Origin: Pelecanus crispus
Taxonomy: Eukaryota > Chordata > Aves > Pelecaniformes > Pelecanidae
Length of the DNA stretch: 64,000 nucleotides
Reading direction: 5' to 3'
Assembly: GCF_030463565.1 (NCBI RefSeq)
Contig: NC_134643.1
Coordinates: forward strand, 128,074,309 to 128,138,308
Part shown: in pieces, positions 15,201 to 26,836 of the stretch
Numbering within the stretch: position 1 is the first letter of the stretch
Layout: each line of letters opens with the position of its first letter
Made by a program: the position numbers and the translations under genes
Notes under the pieces: model-generated
The model's database searches: none
What the model saw: the letters and a program-made list of their open reading frames with translations, nothing else
Told to the model about the DNA's origin: nothing

Positions 15201-18200
15201 TGAAAGAAGAACTAAAAGCACTGGCTGAGGAAGGGCATAGTGCTGGCAAGTGGTACCTGTATTGCTTCTTGTTACAGCTTGGGTGATGCCATTCCCCTTG
15301 TGGCTTTCTTTTTGTTGGTCTAGACCTTAATTTCCCTTGAAAGAAGGCTGTTGTCTCTGTACAGGTGACTCTTCTATTTGCAATCATTTGATTCCGTCTT
15401 CCAAAACTTATTTTAAACATCTTGATTATTGCTGTCAAAAATTAAATTGATAAATTCATATACAAGATAATGTACTGCTCAAGAAGTCTGCCTTTGCTTT
15501 TGAGCTCATTGAGAATAATGTTTAAAAATGTTGGTGGGAATGCATTTTCTAGCCCTCAGTAAGTGACTGTGTGGTTAGATTTGGTTGATACTCTGCTCTT
15601 CACTGTGGAGGGTGGTAGAATTTTTTTTTTCACTTAGTGGATGTAGTAAACCTACTGCAAGTTTGGTGTGAGAAGTAGTATGACAAAGTTAAGCTCAGCT
15701 TCAAATATTTGAATTTAGAAGATGTCAGAATTAAAATCGCCCCCATTATTCATCTTAATCATAAGGAATGAGAAGGCAAGAACATAAGGATTCTCTGCTA
15801 CAAGATGACTAAACTTGCATGAGCAAACACCTATGAAAGTAGAGTGTCACCATCTAAATGCCACCCTCAGAAAATGGATTACAGTCCTGCTTCTGCCATA
15901 TAGTGTTGTGTATGAAACTCCCTCAATTCCCGACTAACACATATATTCTATGTCAGCTTAATACTTAGAGTAGTCCTTTTTTTCCTCCCATTCTTTCCCC
16001 AGCAAGCTAAGTACTCTCAGTAATAGCTGAAATATTTAAGGACAGTAGTGCTTATCCCTTCTGTTCATGTTGCATTACTACCAGGTGCATAGCAACTGGA
16101 AATCAGCAGGCCTTGAGTACCAGTCCTGTTGGTTGGTTGGTTGTGGTGGTGGTGGGGTTTTGGTTTGGTGTGTTTGTGGTTTTGTGTGTGTTTGGTGTTT
16201 TTTTTTGTTTTTGTTTTTTTTTTTAAACTGCCATTCATTCTGTGGCCTTGTACTTTGCTGATCTGTGGTTTGTTCGCTTGTTTTAATGAAATGGGGAAAG
16301 GCACTTACCTGCCAACTTAGTCCTAGGAAGTGAAATGGCAAGCATTTTCAAAAGCAAGACTTCACCATCTGTTTGGCATTCCAGGAAGAGGAGCTTCTGG
16401 CCTCAATTATCACGGTGTTCTGTTCTTTGAGTTTCTTTAAATACTTTCCATCTCCCTCACCACCTCTGTAACCCTTCACAGGGAAGTATTTAGTAGAGTT
16501 CAGTGCTACAGTAATGAGCATCAGAGTAGGGAAAATTTGAGTGAGAAAATGCTGAGAAATTCAGTGCAGTATCTGAATGGTTAACAAGAGATGGGGCAGC
16601 ACAGTGAGGAATGCAACAGGTGTTTCGTAGCTTCTTCATTTTCTGAGCATTATCCAGCCTGTATATTGGAAAGGATATGGATGCTATGAAGAGAGGAAGT
16701 GTTTTGCAGTCACATATGGTATATATATGCCTGCTAGCTTTGCCGTTTTCTAATTGGTTTAGATTAGCTTTGGTCCCTTTTTGATCCCCTTTTTTAACTA
16801 GTTTTGAAATAAGAATCTACATATCTGGTTTTGATGACTAAAAATTGATAGCTAGACAGAGCTGTCCGGGAGGTTTCTTTAGCATTCTTAGCATATTCTA
16901 GGTGCTCCACACCTGAGATCTTAACTCTTTTTTTTTTTTCTTTTTTTAATTGTTAATTTCTATCTTGTCATAGAACTTTGTTTAGAGTGAAGCTTTCTAT
17001 AGGCTCACATACTCTGCCTTTCCGTTCCTCCAGCACTGGGGCAGAAAGCACTACAGAGATGCGCTTGGTACATGTGCGCATGCACATTGTGGAACCTGTG
17101 TGGATAGCGGGTATCTCAAGATGGAAGTTGAGTTCAAGTCCCTGATGATACAATGAGAAATGGCAATAATGTCATTTGAACTACCTACTGAGCTAATTTT
17201 TTAGGTTTCTCATTCTTTCAAAGGATTGGGACAAATTAATGGGATTTGGAGATGTCTGAGGTCTTGGTGGCTGCAAATCTAGTTTTTCATAAAATAAATT
17301 AATGTGTATGTGGAACTGGATTTCAGTTGAAGGAGCTGTACTAGAAGAAAGCTGTTAGAGACTGTTCTGAGCAGGCATTTTGGCTTAGTGGCATCAAGAA
17401 GCAATCAAACCACAGAAGAAGAGATGTGGATAAAAAGCTAGATATACCTTTGCTTTAAATTTGCTTTGTTCTGCATGCTTCTGGTGGCTCTTAAAGGATG
17501 GACAGCCTTAGGCTTATAACTTTCCTATTTTCCCAGCCTTGCTTTCTTGAAAGAACTTTGCATGGGAAGACTGCTCATTGTGAATCCTACTTATCTTTAT
17601 ACAATTGTTCAAAGCATGACTTATCCATCCTTAAAGGGAAAATCTGAATATGTTACAATTTTGACAGTGTATTACTAGATAACATAATGAAAGCTTCTCT
17701 AGATTTGAGCTGCAGTATTTACAAAATACTAAAAATCCATTGTCATTGTAGTAGTATACTGTGTTCCTTCTACTTGATTACAGAGCTGGCCAGAGGATAG
17801 AAACTGCTACAGCTTCTTTTCTAAATTTTCTTACAGTAATGCTTAATTGCACTACTTTTGGAGAAAGAGGAATGACTGTGCTTCCCAGGTGCAGAGGGAG
17901 TTTGATTCTTTCTGTAGATCTTAGACTGATGATTAGCATTATTTATGCTGATAGCAATCTTCCAGTGTATTTTTTCAAGCTTTAAAAAAGATCAGGAAGC
18001 ATTACCTAAATTCTTCAGACACATATTCCCATCCCACATGGAAGTTTAAAGTATGTGTATATTATGAAAGACTTTACTCATGCTTTTCTGTTATAAAGTA
18101 TTCAAGGGATAAAATTTAGTGACTTTACTGTCAAAATGCATAATACTGATTTCAGTCAGGATTTGCTTTGTAAATAACTGTGTGAGATTTGAATGTTAAG

Positions 18201-21200
18201 TTGTTACAGCTTCTCTCCGTAACTTCTAATCTTATTCTTTAGATGTAATTGTACCCAACATAAATAGTATTACACTGGGTAAAATGGCACATGGAAAAAG
18301 AAAACATTTCCCATTCCCTAGCAGTAGTAGCTAAGAGCAAATGGAATCAAGAATAAATATACTAGCAGATGTTACAGATTTTCTTTTTCTAATGTTATCA
18401 GAAAACATCCAGAATCCCATTATTCAGGGTGGGGGAAGAGTTTGAAATTAAATGTGTATGTAAGCATTTTTGTAAGCATTCACACAGGGTGTGGGGTGGG
18501 GAGTGTGTGAAATTGATAGCTTGGGCTGAAAGCTGTGCCTTATATAAATGTTGTAGGATTTTATGAACGTTAGCCAACTAGGCACTTCGCTGCTTGCTAA
18601 ATATCATTTCAGTACTCAATAAATATAATTATATTTTAATATATGCGGCACTTGTAGGGGTGGGAAAAAACAACCAACAAACAGGACAAACGGCACCTCA
18701 AAACAACAATTTGACAGCATAGCTACTATGTTAGTTATTCAGATTATTGGTACTTGTTACTTGTGATGTTTTTTCTTGAATCAGCGAGCACTCCAGGGCT
18801 TCTATCTTAATGGGGAAAAAGGTGCTCCTTTGTGAAAATCTTGTCACTTATGCAGAGAACAAGTCTGTCGTTTTAATTTACAAATGCAAAGTATCTGATA
18901 AAAATGGGCTGAAAACATGCTGTTCTTTAGTGGAGGGTTTGTTCTAGAAGTATTTCCTAAATCGAAAAATCCATTCAAATGTTTTCTTCAAAGGCCAAAG
19001 AACCTGGGACATACACACTCAGGCAACTGTGCACTTCAGTGGGGAAAGTACAGTTTGTCCTTCTTCATGTTTACCCGATTGTGCAGTATGATGTATATTC
19101 TCAGGAGCCCCAGCTAAAAGTGGAACCGATGACTGGTAGGTACAGTTGCTATGCTGAAGTTGTTTTGATGATTTCTGTTGTAGTCTCGTGGGACTAGGTA
19201 AAGTGTTTTCTGGCCTGAATGTTACTCAGGGTTTTTTTTGCCTTACTCTCAATTTTGAGTCTAAAATAAGTTCTCACTTTTCAAATTATCCATCAAGTAT
19301 GCTCTGTCAATGATGGCTAGTTTTCAACAACTAATTCCAGTGCTTGGCTCTGAAACATTGTAGTGCACTTTTGAACATGAATTTGAACGTATAGTGTCAC
19401 TTAAATACCAGGTATGATTTGAGCAGCCACACTGATTAGGAGAAGTATATTAAATATCTAAACTTGTAATTGACTGAGGTCCTTATTGGTTAGTTCTGTG
19501 ACTCTGCAGGCTCTTTGGTATTTATGAGAAATATGTAAGAACTGGATTCTCTACTAGAGGTGATAATATAAACTTATCAAAATATAATACTGCATACATC
19601 CACTGGTTTCATGGGCGGCTGAGCGTTACTTGTAGAGTTTATTAAAGTTTGTAAGTGGAAGTTAATAGTGATTTTGTGTTCAGGCTATTAACTGAGGCAG
19701 TTGAGGAGTTAATATGCATTTTGTGCTATCATTCCAGTTACAGGGGTGGCGAAAGAAGAACAGGCATATTAGGTATTTATCAAATTAGCTACCCCTATGA
19801 AATTGATGGTTGTGATTCAGATATTTGAGAGTCTGTGTGCATACTGGCATTTTTGTTATCTTGATTATGTAAATACAGCATGTGGGGTATGACTGGCATT
19901 GTAGCTGCAAAAATATAAAGCTATCTACAACCTGGAGAACTTAACAAAAAGCTTAGTAAATTTCTTGGGATTACTGTATTTCACTGAATTCTTTGCTGCC
20001 AGAGCTACATGGTATGTGAGCCAGCTAGTCTAAGCCATCCAAGAAATGGTGGTTTTGGTCACTCAAGTTGAAACAACCAGTTTCTCCACACTGATGTATC
20101 TGAACTAGGTTTAGTGTCTTGCATAACACCCAAAACCCCACACTTTTAAGTTACCCTAATGTGTGACAAGTTGCCTGGGAATATTGCTATCAAGCCTTAG
20201 CAGTGCATTGTAACCATCTACTGGTGAGCACTGGAATCTGTTAATAATTTCTGGTTTCTTCTTCAGATAGCCTTTTGGCTGGTATTCCCCAGAAGGTGAA
20301 ATTCACAGTGACTACTGGTCACTACACCATGAAGAATGGAGATACTTTGCAGCTCAGTAATGCAGATGCCATGCCTATTCTGTACCATCCAGAGAGCAAG
20401 GCAGTGATCTATTCCAACACCAGAGGTAAGTAATGAAGTAAAAATTAATAATCTTTAAATGGCTGAAAATTCAGTAAACCTGAAGTAAACCTGTACTTAC
20501 AGTCTTAAGCACACTGACGCTGTCTTTTTCAACAGTTGTTATTAAGAACAGTTCTAGGGACTTGCAGCTGAATACTTCAGTGCAAGAAGGGTCTTAAACT
20601 TTCACCCTCAAAGTAGTAATATGAACTTTTCAGCAAACTTAGCTGGACAACTTTTACCTTCATTGATGAAATTCAGTAGGCATGGTGAAACTGCTGCTGA
20701 GGTGAGCATCTGTCGTGATTTCCAAGTGAATCATGGTGATGTTTTATTACTATGTGGGCTCTATTTTGACTAGACCGGTTTTATTGTGAAGTAGTTGTAA
20801 GTAGGTTTTTACGTAGTGCTCTATGTAAATGGAGCATTTCCTTTGGCTGGTGTTTCATTTAAACAGATGACATCCTAGTTCCTTTTTTTCTAAGCGGAAG
20901 TACTGTAGAGTCTCCTAAGTTGCTCATTTTACGTAAATGGGAAGAACAGTCTTGACAGACTTGATGAAATTAAGATTAAAATAGACTATACAGAGGCATC
21001 CCATGTGTAGTATTTTAAAGATGGATGATGAATGGTGACCAAGAATACTGATGCATGTGTGTTCAATAAGTTGTAAGTTTGCTTGAAGTGAAATTATGAG
21101 ACTAAGGAGGTGCAGGACATTGTAAAAACTTCAACAGGTGTCATACAATGGACTGAACTAGCTCTTCAGCTAGTTTGAAGCTTGTTATCAAATTGTCCTC

Positions 21201-24200
21201 TTAGTTCTTTCTTGAACATTGGAAGGGAATACTGCATGGAATGTGGTGGTTTCCTTCCTGCAGTTTAAGAAGGATAGAGTGTTACTATTGGGAAGTTGTG
21301 AACAGCAGTGATACTGAAGGTGTGTGGATTATAGCTCATTTGAAGAGGTTACCATGGAGTTATTTAACATGGTTTCTTGTTGCTGTTTCTGCAGACATGG
21401 AGGTCTTGCTAGGAAGTGGTTATGGCACCACGTGTTTTGCTATGACGCTTAGCTTTTTAGGCTAGTTTCATTACTTACAGAGTGAAATGAAAATTGGGAA
21501 GGGTTGAACGTGTTTTAAAACTGCTTTTTTCCCCATTCTACACAAATATAGAAAAGATCTCAGAATCATCATTAAGGATTCAGTCTTCTGAAAAGATAAC
21601 AAGCATCAGTTTGCCAGTAGCTCCTGCATATCATGTGATTGAATTTGAACTAGAAGTCATGTATTTGCCATCAGCCACAGAACCTGCAGTGGAGAAAGAA
21701 AATACTACAAATAAAGAAGTTCACAGAAAAAACAAAGAGAAGCAGAAACAGGACAACTGCATGGCTACTGTTGACCAAAAAGTAAGATGTAATTTAATGT
21801 TTTTATTATGAAATCTATTTGATCACAGTTTTTGACATACTGGGTTTTTTAATTTTTTTTTTCTTCTTCCCCTTCTGGATGTATTAGATGTAGACACTTG
21901 CTGAGAAAAGTTTTGCTTAGAAATGAGAAGAAAAGCAAAATTGTTATGCCAAAGACCATTACGAATAAGAACTTTCTTCCATTTTTCCTTTAGGTAACCA
22001 TTGATTGTCCTTGGTCAATTTACTCCACTATTATTGCATTAACATTCTGCATACCTTTTAATGCCAAGCATTCCTTATTGTCAGCTGGCAAACGGTAATG
22101 TACTCATTAAGTATTTATTGTTTCTTTCTTCTTACAAAATATGGAGCTGGAGTTTCATAAATAATATTTATAGCAGCCTTTTTTTTTAAGTTAGGCTTTT
22201 GTTACCTTACACAGCTTCCCTCTGGAAGCTTGTGCATTTCCTCTAGTGTTCTTTCATAACAATAAAACAAATTTGTGGTTTCAGCTATTTTGGAAATAAG
22301 ACCACAAGATTAACAAGCTAGCCTATTTCTGTGTAGTTGTTTTTGTTTAATATAAAAGAGGATGTCTTACAGCCTTGTTTCTACAGACTCGTAAGTATTG
22401 AGGAAAGGATTGAAAGAAACAAATGTACCTGCCATTCTGTTTTTGCTTGAGCTGTGCACTTTGAAAACAATTTTATGGACATGTACTCTTTCAGTGTAAC
22501 TATTCAACTTTTGTTGAACAAACTGTGTCATGTTTTTTTCAGGAAATACGTGCAAGTCTGTGTACAGAATTTGTCAGAACTCTGTTTCCAGCTTTCAGAC
22601 AACAGCCTAAAAAATTCTGCTGACTGTACAGATTTGCAGCTGGTACCTCTAAACCCTGAATCTCAACAGGTAAAAAGATTCACTTGGTGGTTTATGAGCT
22701 TGTTGGCAGAACAGCTAGATGAAAGTTTTTGTTAGTGAAATTATTAACACTTCTGCACATAGATTTTGTAGTAAGTAAGGCTGATAGCTGATGTTAGGTC
22801 AGACCTTTGTAGTCCTCTGAATAACTTTGATTCTTAAAGATCCTTTAGAAGGCATTTACACCTCAATCTCAGATTAGATTCTAAAACTTGCAAAGATTAT
22901 TAGGTAAATTTTCAAACTTGTCCATTTGCCTTATGCAAAGCACTACATACCTGCTTGAACAAAAGCTATACAAATGTAATATCACTAATATCACTGTTAA
23001 CATTTAATTTGTTCATCTTTTAGCTGCAGTTTGTCATCAGGCTTTAGGAAAAAAATCAGGTAGAGACTTTTCCAATTAAATAGAGCTGTAAACTAATTAA
23101 GTTGCAAAACAGTCCCGTGGAAGTTTCTTTCAGCCTTGTCTGAACATGATACTAAATTGGTCATTCTTGGTGCCTAGGAAAAGTATATACAAACATTATT
23201 AATATCTTTATTAAATTTGACTTTTGAATAAAATATTTTTCACATATACTTGAATGTGAAGTGTTCCCCTTTTGAAACATTAATTCTGACAGGGAAATGT
23301 ATCCCTCCTTTTAATTAGATGTGTTGTTAAAAAAATTCACTATTAGTTATTTTGGTTGTGTATTTTCCCTAACGATTTATTTAACATTAAACAGGTGATT
23401 GGTTTTTATAAACTATAGTAATGCCAGAACAGACAAGCATATGTATGTGCATTTCCACTTCTTTCTCAGAGGAAGGAAGGAGCTAATACTACCAACATTC
23501 TCTTTCAGGTCATATACAGTAAGCAATCAATATTCTTTGTATGGGAATTGAAGTGGACAAAAGAGCTTCCTCTCTCCTTGCAGTGCCTGTTTTCAGTCAG
23601 CTTCTGTCCAGCTACCTCTGAAGAACAGTCTCTTACCCTGAAGCCGTTCACTTATGAATTCCAAGTGGAAAATTTTTTTGTAAGTACTCTTCCCAGTACA
23701 GCATATATTAACTGAATATGGTTTCTAACATATGGAAAGGGAAGGTCAAGAAATATATTAGAAAACTTTTGTTTACATTGATACATTGATACGTACTTAG
23801 AATCACTGGAAAGCCAGTTTGTTGAACGATAGAACTGAAGCCTAAGATGATATGGTGGAATCATATACTTGCCACTGGAAGGTGGTGGTGGGGGAACCAT
23901 AACACTTGCGCAAGCGTCCTTGATCTTGGTTCATTTTTTAATGTGTTTTTGTCTTCCTGGGCTTCTGCCATGGAGACTGTCCTTAGATACTGAGCTGCTT
24001 TTTCCCTGCTGGCTTAAGACTACGCTCTCCAAAGCAAATTGCAATTTCCAAAAATTCTTTGGTACTGAAAGCATTTGAGTTGTTTTTTGTAGTGCTTAGG
24101 ATGAGCTCCTCTAATGAAATATTTAGGGTTTTTCTAGGCAATTATCTTAACTGTTTCTTCTTTCCCTTTATGGACAAACTTTTTATTCCTTTGATCAGCT

Positions 24201-26836
24201 AGGAAGCTTATAGGCGAGATATAACTTCCTATTAAAGGAATTCTATCAACATTATTTAATCTCATCTCTAAATTCAGTCTTGTGTTACCCTTTTAGATGC
24301 TTGAGTAAAGATTAGCAACGTGAGAAGACTCTCATTTGATTAAATCCTTTTGTCTGCTTTCAGTGTTGCTATGTTTTCTACCTGCTTATTAACAAACTGG
24401 CATTGAGCAATATTTTAGGTATTTACTTACTGGCATGTAACTAGCATTGGTTGGCACCTGTATCAGCATCTTTCTGGAGTTTTCAAAGAGAACTAACTGT
24501 GTTAAGCAGTGGGGTTTTGTGGTAGAAATTTCATTTTGTAGTAACTAAAAATTAGCTCTTTGATAATGTGAGCACCGTTATTCTGGGGACTATGATGGTA
24601 AGAGCGATGAGGTAGTTCTCCTGTGTTACTCAGAATTTGAGTGATGGAAAGTGAGGAGACAAGAAACTAGTAAAAGTTTGTTCAAATAGTATGAAGATTG
24701 GTATCCATTTAGGAGCATTGAAAGGTTGAGTTAGAGCACAGGAGTGGAGGGAAAAATGGTGTGCTCGCTGCTGCTATCAAAAATAGATTGAATTGAATTT
24801 GGTTTGCTTATTTTCTCAAACTGAGCAAGATAATGAAGTGAACATTACTTATAACTGAATCTTGCATTAAAAAGATCTAGTGGATGTTAAATGTAAAGTT
24901 AAGTTTGTACTGTATCAATTGTCCAGTTCAATTTAAACACAAGTAAAACACCCCTTTTTTCTTGATAACAGCACTGTTTTCTTCCTGACAGACATTGTAT
25001 CATGTGAAAACTGAAATTTTTCCACCATTGGGGGCAGAGTACTGTAAAACAGGCTCACTCTGCTCTTTAGAGGTGTCAATCACCCGACTTGTTGACCTCT
25101 CAGAGGTTGACAGAGATGAAGCATTAACAGAATCGGATGGATATTGCACAACAAAACTTATGTATGAAGGTAAGAATATTTTTCTTAAGCATATTGACAA
25201 AATTCCCCAGTGTTGTCTTGATGATGACATCTGCCAGACTTTCTATGGCATATATTCTTGTATTGTGAGTATGGCCGCTCAATAAAGCGGTTTTCATTTT
25301 GCTAGACTGAGAATACTTTATTTTTTCCTCATTAATTTGTCTTCAAGTGGAAGAAAAATGCTGTTCAGACTGGATAGATTCTTGCTTGAGGCCCAACTGT
25401 GTATGGTTCCTTTTGTGTAGGGCTGTTTTCTTACTTTGCACAGCTCTTCACACATAGAAGCTGGTGGGCTTATAGATGTTGCTAAAGTACTGATTTTAAA
25501 AGTGCTCTAAAACTATACTGAGGGCTCTTCATTTTTCAGAAGAGATCTTTATAGTGTTTGCTCTTTACTCTTGCAGTTGTTGACAACAGTAGTAACTGGG
25601 CAGTCTGTGGAAAAAGTTCTGGAGTGATATCAATGCCTGTTGCAGCTCAAGCAACTCACAAAGTCCACATGGAAGTGATGCCACTGTTTGCTGGATATCT
25701 TCCTTTTCCTGATGTCAGATTGTTTAAATACCTCCCTCACCATTCTGCTCACTCCATGCAACTTGATGCTGGTAAAGCTATCTTGACTACATGGCTACTT
25801 ACAGAAATGATTCTGCTTCTCCTGTGTTCTTGTGTAAAGAGAAAAGCAAGGCGAGGAAGTGTATTGACCAAGTACTCTTAGGTGTCTTTGTAACTTACCT
25901 TCACTCACAGTTCTGATTTGAAGCTTACAAAATGTTGCTCTAACGGGAACTTTGGATTTGGGTTGCAGCCTTAATCTGTGAGGAGGAATAATGAACGCAT
26001 TGTTTTCTTATATTTCCTTTAAAGATTATTGTGCAAATGAGTTGCCACTGGAATATAATCAAGTGAAAACTATTTGATAACTCTCTAATCCTGCGGTTTC
26101 ATTGTCTGGAAACTGCACATCTACTGTGTGTCTTCATTAGCTTTGAATTTTTTCCCAGTTTTTGAAAGGATTAAGGAGGAAATAAAAGAACTGCTGAAAA
26201 TCTGTGTGGCATATAAACCAGATTAGATGAAGAGTTTAAAGTGCCACAGCCACCTAGAGTATTTATCTGTACTGTTGAGTAGTCCCAGCACTGTAGCGAG
26301 GATTCACTCGTGCAAGCAACTTAACGTTTGTCAGCAGAGCTCCAGGAACTGCCAGTGTGCACCCTTCTAGCCTGTGACAAACGTGAGGTAATGCTACTTA
26401 AATTTTCCTTAGAAACCAATATAATTCACTGTGCTACATCTGCTGCTGGCCAAAAATGTGCATAGACTGTTACCTCAGCAGAGATGATCAGTAACTGTTA
26501 ACATGTGGTAAGTTGACTGTGCGTCTGAGCTCTGACATAATTTTTAAGTTGTTTCATCACTCCATAGAATGAAACTGTGGGTTTTTGTTTTAAACAGATA
26601 GCTGGATTGAAAATGATAACCTATCTGTGGACAAGAATGTGGATGATCAAGCTGACAGCAGCAGCATAAGGAGCAGAGGTAGCTTGCATTCTGCAGCTAG
26701 TGGGGAACACAAAGGTTTGCCAATGCCCCGGCTGCAGTCCTTTTCATCTGGTCAGGTCTTCAACTGCAGCACGGCTATGCAAATACTTGTCATTCCCAGC
26801 AAGGACGACCATGTTCTGGAAGTCAATATCACGTGA
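81..26836 (+). CDS. TRAPPC10: TRAPPC10, trafficking protein particle complex subunit 10 (5'-partial, 19 exons)
   Basis: This is the C-terminal 1098 residues of TRAPPC10 (TMEM1, Trs130 orthologue), a subunit of the TRAPPII complex that works at the Golgi as a tether and Rab exchange factor. The joined exons match the remembered human protein (about 1259 residues) almost end to end, for example 'KRTEPGWSFCEYFMVQ', 'RKTAEWLTKHKTSNG' and the C-terminal 'SKDDHVLEVNIT' before a TGA stop. Coding exons: 81-276, 1403-1514, 2568-2815, 5081-5227, 5968-6082, 7259-7335, 9996-10087, 11276-11416, 13471-13583, 14652-15166, 18994-19135, 20267-20425, 21552-21781, 21994-22094, 22543-22669, 23509-23679, 24992-25169, 25577-25771, 26598-26836. 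The N-terminal exons lie beyond the left edge. All junctions keep frame. The intron after 11416 has U12-type signals. No frameshift or premature stop was seen. Confidence 0.96.
1223..1250. repeat. 2 x 14-bp tandem repeat
   Basis: ATGCATCTGCTACA twice in a row in the TRAPPC10 intron before visible exon 2, just after a decoy AG/GAAGAA that copies the true exon start. Confidence 0.95.
1403..1514 (+). CDS. TRAPPC10: TRAPPC10 visible exon 2
   Basis: Encodes 'EELAFVFEMLQQFEDA' through 'NFGAG' (visible residues 66-102). The acceptor TGTGTCAAAAG has a weak pyrimidine tract. The donor is GTAAGT, phase 1; the leftover G joins AT of the next exon to give Asp, as in the human protein. Confidence 0.94.
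2568..2815 (+). CDS. TRAPPC10: TRAPPC10 visible exon 3
   Basis: Acceptor TTTACTTAG, donor GTGAGT, phase 0. Encodes visible residues 103-185, including 'TFFCQPVRSWNGLILRKP' and 'ELLHNCVQELKLLE'. Confidence 0.95.
3850..4170 (-). mobile_element. Possible diverged CR1-like fragment in a TRAPPC10 intron
   Basis: Phrases such as 'CTCTTCTCTGCACTCTCTTA', 'GATCCAAACTGAATGCAGGT' and 'GTTCAGGCTGTGAGACAGTG' recall the reverse strand of CR1-type LINEs ('ACCCAGAACTGAACACAGTA', 'CTCCAGGTGCGGCC'). Similarity is weak and boundaries are uncertain. Confidence 0.35.
5081..5227 (+). CDS. TRAPPC10: TRAPPC10 visible exon 4
   Basis: Acceptor TCATCTTCAG, donor GTGAGC, phase 0 at both ends (49 codons). Encodes 'VPPGALDCWVFLSCLEV' to 'GLWSYATEK'. 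Confidence 0.95.
5968..6082 (+). CDS. TRAPPC10: TRAPPC10 visible exon 5
   Basis: Acceptor TTCTCTTATAG, donor GTATTA, phase 1. Encodes 'SLGYLCGLASEKGPNSED' to 'GLGAERPET'. Confidence 0.94.
7259..7335 (+). CDS. TRAPPC10: TRAPPC10 visible exon 6
   Basis: Acceptor TTTTTTCTAAAG, donor GTAAGT, phase 0. The 77-base exon encodes 'KLKEALSSVEAFEKHYL'. Confidence 0.94.
9996..10087 (+). CDS. TRAPPC10: TRAPPC10 visible exon 7
   Basis: Acceptor CTTTTAAACAG, donor GTAAAT, phase 2. Encodes 'DLSHATIEMYTNIGRIRS' to 'KDLAEFY'. It follows a 2.7 kb intron in which I saw no exon. Confidence 0.94.
11276..11416 (+). CDS. TRAPPC10: TRAPPC10 visible exon 8
   Basis: Acceptor TTTTTAAAG. Encodes 'KKGPQKAEVYLQGALKTYL' to 'CQKHLGQIE'. 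It ends in phase 2 at GTATCCTCT, a U12-type donor. The leftover AA plus T of the next exon gives Asn. Confidence 0.94.
11417..13470 (+). other. TRAPPC10: U12-type (minor spliceosome) GT-AG intron of TRAPPC10
   Basis: The donor GTATCCTCT differs from the U12 consensus (A/G)TATCCTTT at one base. TTCCTTAAC, a perfect U12 branch-site consensus, lies at 13454-13462, about ten bases before the terminal AG. There is almost no pyrimidine tract between the branch site and AG. The flanking exons join in frame across Asn-Tyr-Leu as in human TRAPPC10. Confidence 0.85.
13471..13583 (+). CDS. TRAPPC10: TRAPPC10 visible exon 9
   Basis: Follows the U12-type intron. Encodes 'YLQTSSLLAGDSHLTEDERK' and ends in phase 1 at GTAAGT. 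Confidence 0.94.
14652..15166 (+). CDS. TRAPPC10: TRAPPC10 visible exon 10 (largest)
   Basis: Acceptor ATCTTTCCAG, donor GTATGT, phase 0. This 515-base exon encodes visible residues 414-585, including 'PMHSFAQLKTLHFDPPNAV', 'RKTAEWLTKHKTSNGVISF' and 'NVHMLLRRQESSSSLDMPSG'. By family knowledge this begins the beta-sandwich-rich C-terminal half. Confidence 0.97.
16129..16225. repeat. GT-rich low-complexity tract
   Basis: (GGTT)n, (GGT)n, then GTTT-rich sequence ending in a T run, in a TRAPPC10 intron. It produces overlapping spurious reading frames on both strands. Confidence 0.85.
18994..19135 (+). CDS. TRAPPC10: TRAPPC10 visible exon 11
   Basis: Acceptor TTTTCTTCAAAG, donor GTAGGT, phase 1. 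Encodes 'AKEPGTYTLRQLCTSVGKV' and 'PIVQYDVYSQEPQL'. It follows a 3.8 kb intron, the largest visible in the gene. Confidence 0.95.
20267..20425 (+). CDS. TRAPPC10: TRAPPC10 visible exon 12
   Basis: Acceptor TTTCTTCTTCAG, donor GTAAGT, phase 1. Encodes 'DSLLAGIPQKVKFTVTTGHY' to 'VIYSNTR'. Confidence 0.95.
21552..21781 (+). CDS. TRAPPC10: TRAPPC10 visible exon 13
   Basis: Acceptor CACAAATATAG, donor GTAAGA, phase 0. Encodes 'SISLPVAPAYHVIEFELEV' followed by a Lys/Glu-rich, probably unstructured segment ('NKEVHRKNKEKQKQD') that is divergent from the human protein. Confidence 0.94.
21994..22094 (+). CDS. TRAPPC10: TRAPPC10 visible exon 14
   Basis: Acceptor TTTTCCTTTAG, donor GTAATG, phase 2. Encodes 'VTIDCPWSIYSTIIALTF' to 'LLSAGK'. 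Confidence 0.94.
22543..22669 (+). CDS. TRAPPC10: TRAPPC10 visible exon 15
   Basis: Acceptor GTTTTTTTCAG, donor GTAAAA, phase 0. Encodes 'KYVQVCVQNLSELCFQLSD' to 'LVPLNPESQQ'. Confidence 0.95.
23509..23679 (+). CDS. TRAPPC10: TRAPPC10 visible exon 16
   Basis: Acceptor TTCTCTTTCAG, donor GTAAGT, phase 0 at both ends (57 codons). Encodes 'QSIFFVWELKWTKELPL' to 'FQVENFF'. Confidence 0.95.
24992..25169 (+). CDS. TRAPPC10: TRAPPC10 visible exon 17
   Basis: Acceptor TCTTCCTGACAG, donor GTAAGA, phase 1. Encodes 'KTEIFPPLGAEYCKTGSLC' to 'TTKLMYE'. Confidence 0.95.
25577..25771 (+). CDS. TRAPPC10: TRAPPC10 visible exon 18
   Basis: Acceptor TTACTCTTGCAG, donor GTAAAG, phase 1. Encodes 'VVDNSSNWAVCGKSSGVIS' and 'HMEVMPLFAGYLPFPDVRLF', part of the conserved TRAPPC10/Trs130 C-terminal domain. 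Confidence 0.96.
26598..26836 (+). CDS. TRAPPC10: TRAPPC10 terminal coding exon
   Basis: Acceptor TTGTTTTAAACAG. Encodes 78 residues, with a Ser-rich stretch 'DSSSIRSRGSLHSAASGEHK' and the C-terminus 'SKDDHVLEVNIT', then TGA at 26834-26836. Confidence 0.96.

Noticed and set aside
16065-16341. Reading frames on both strands through the GT-rich tract
   Set aside because: Low-complexity sequence without stops; the products are His/Pro/Lys or Trp/Val/Phe repeats with no gene context.
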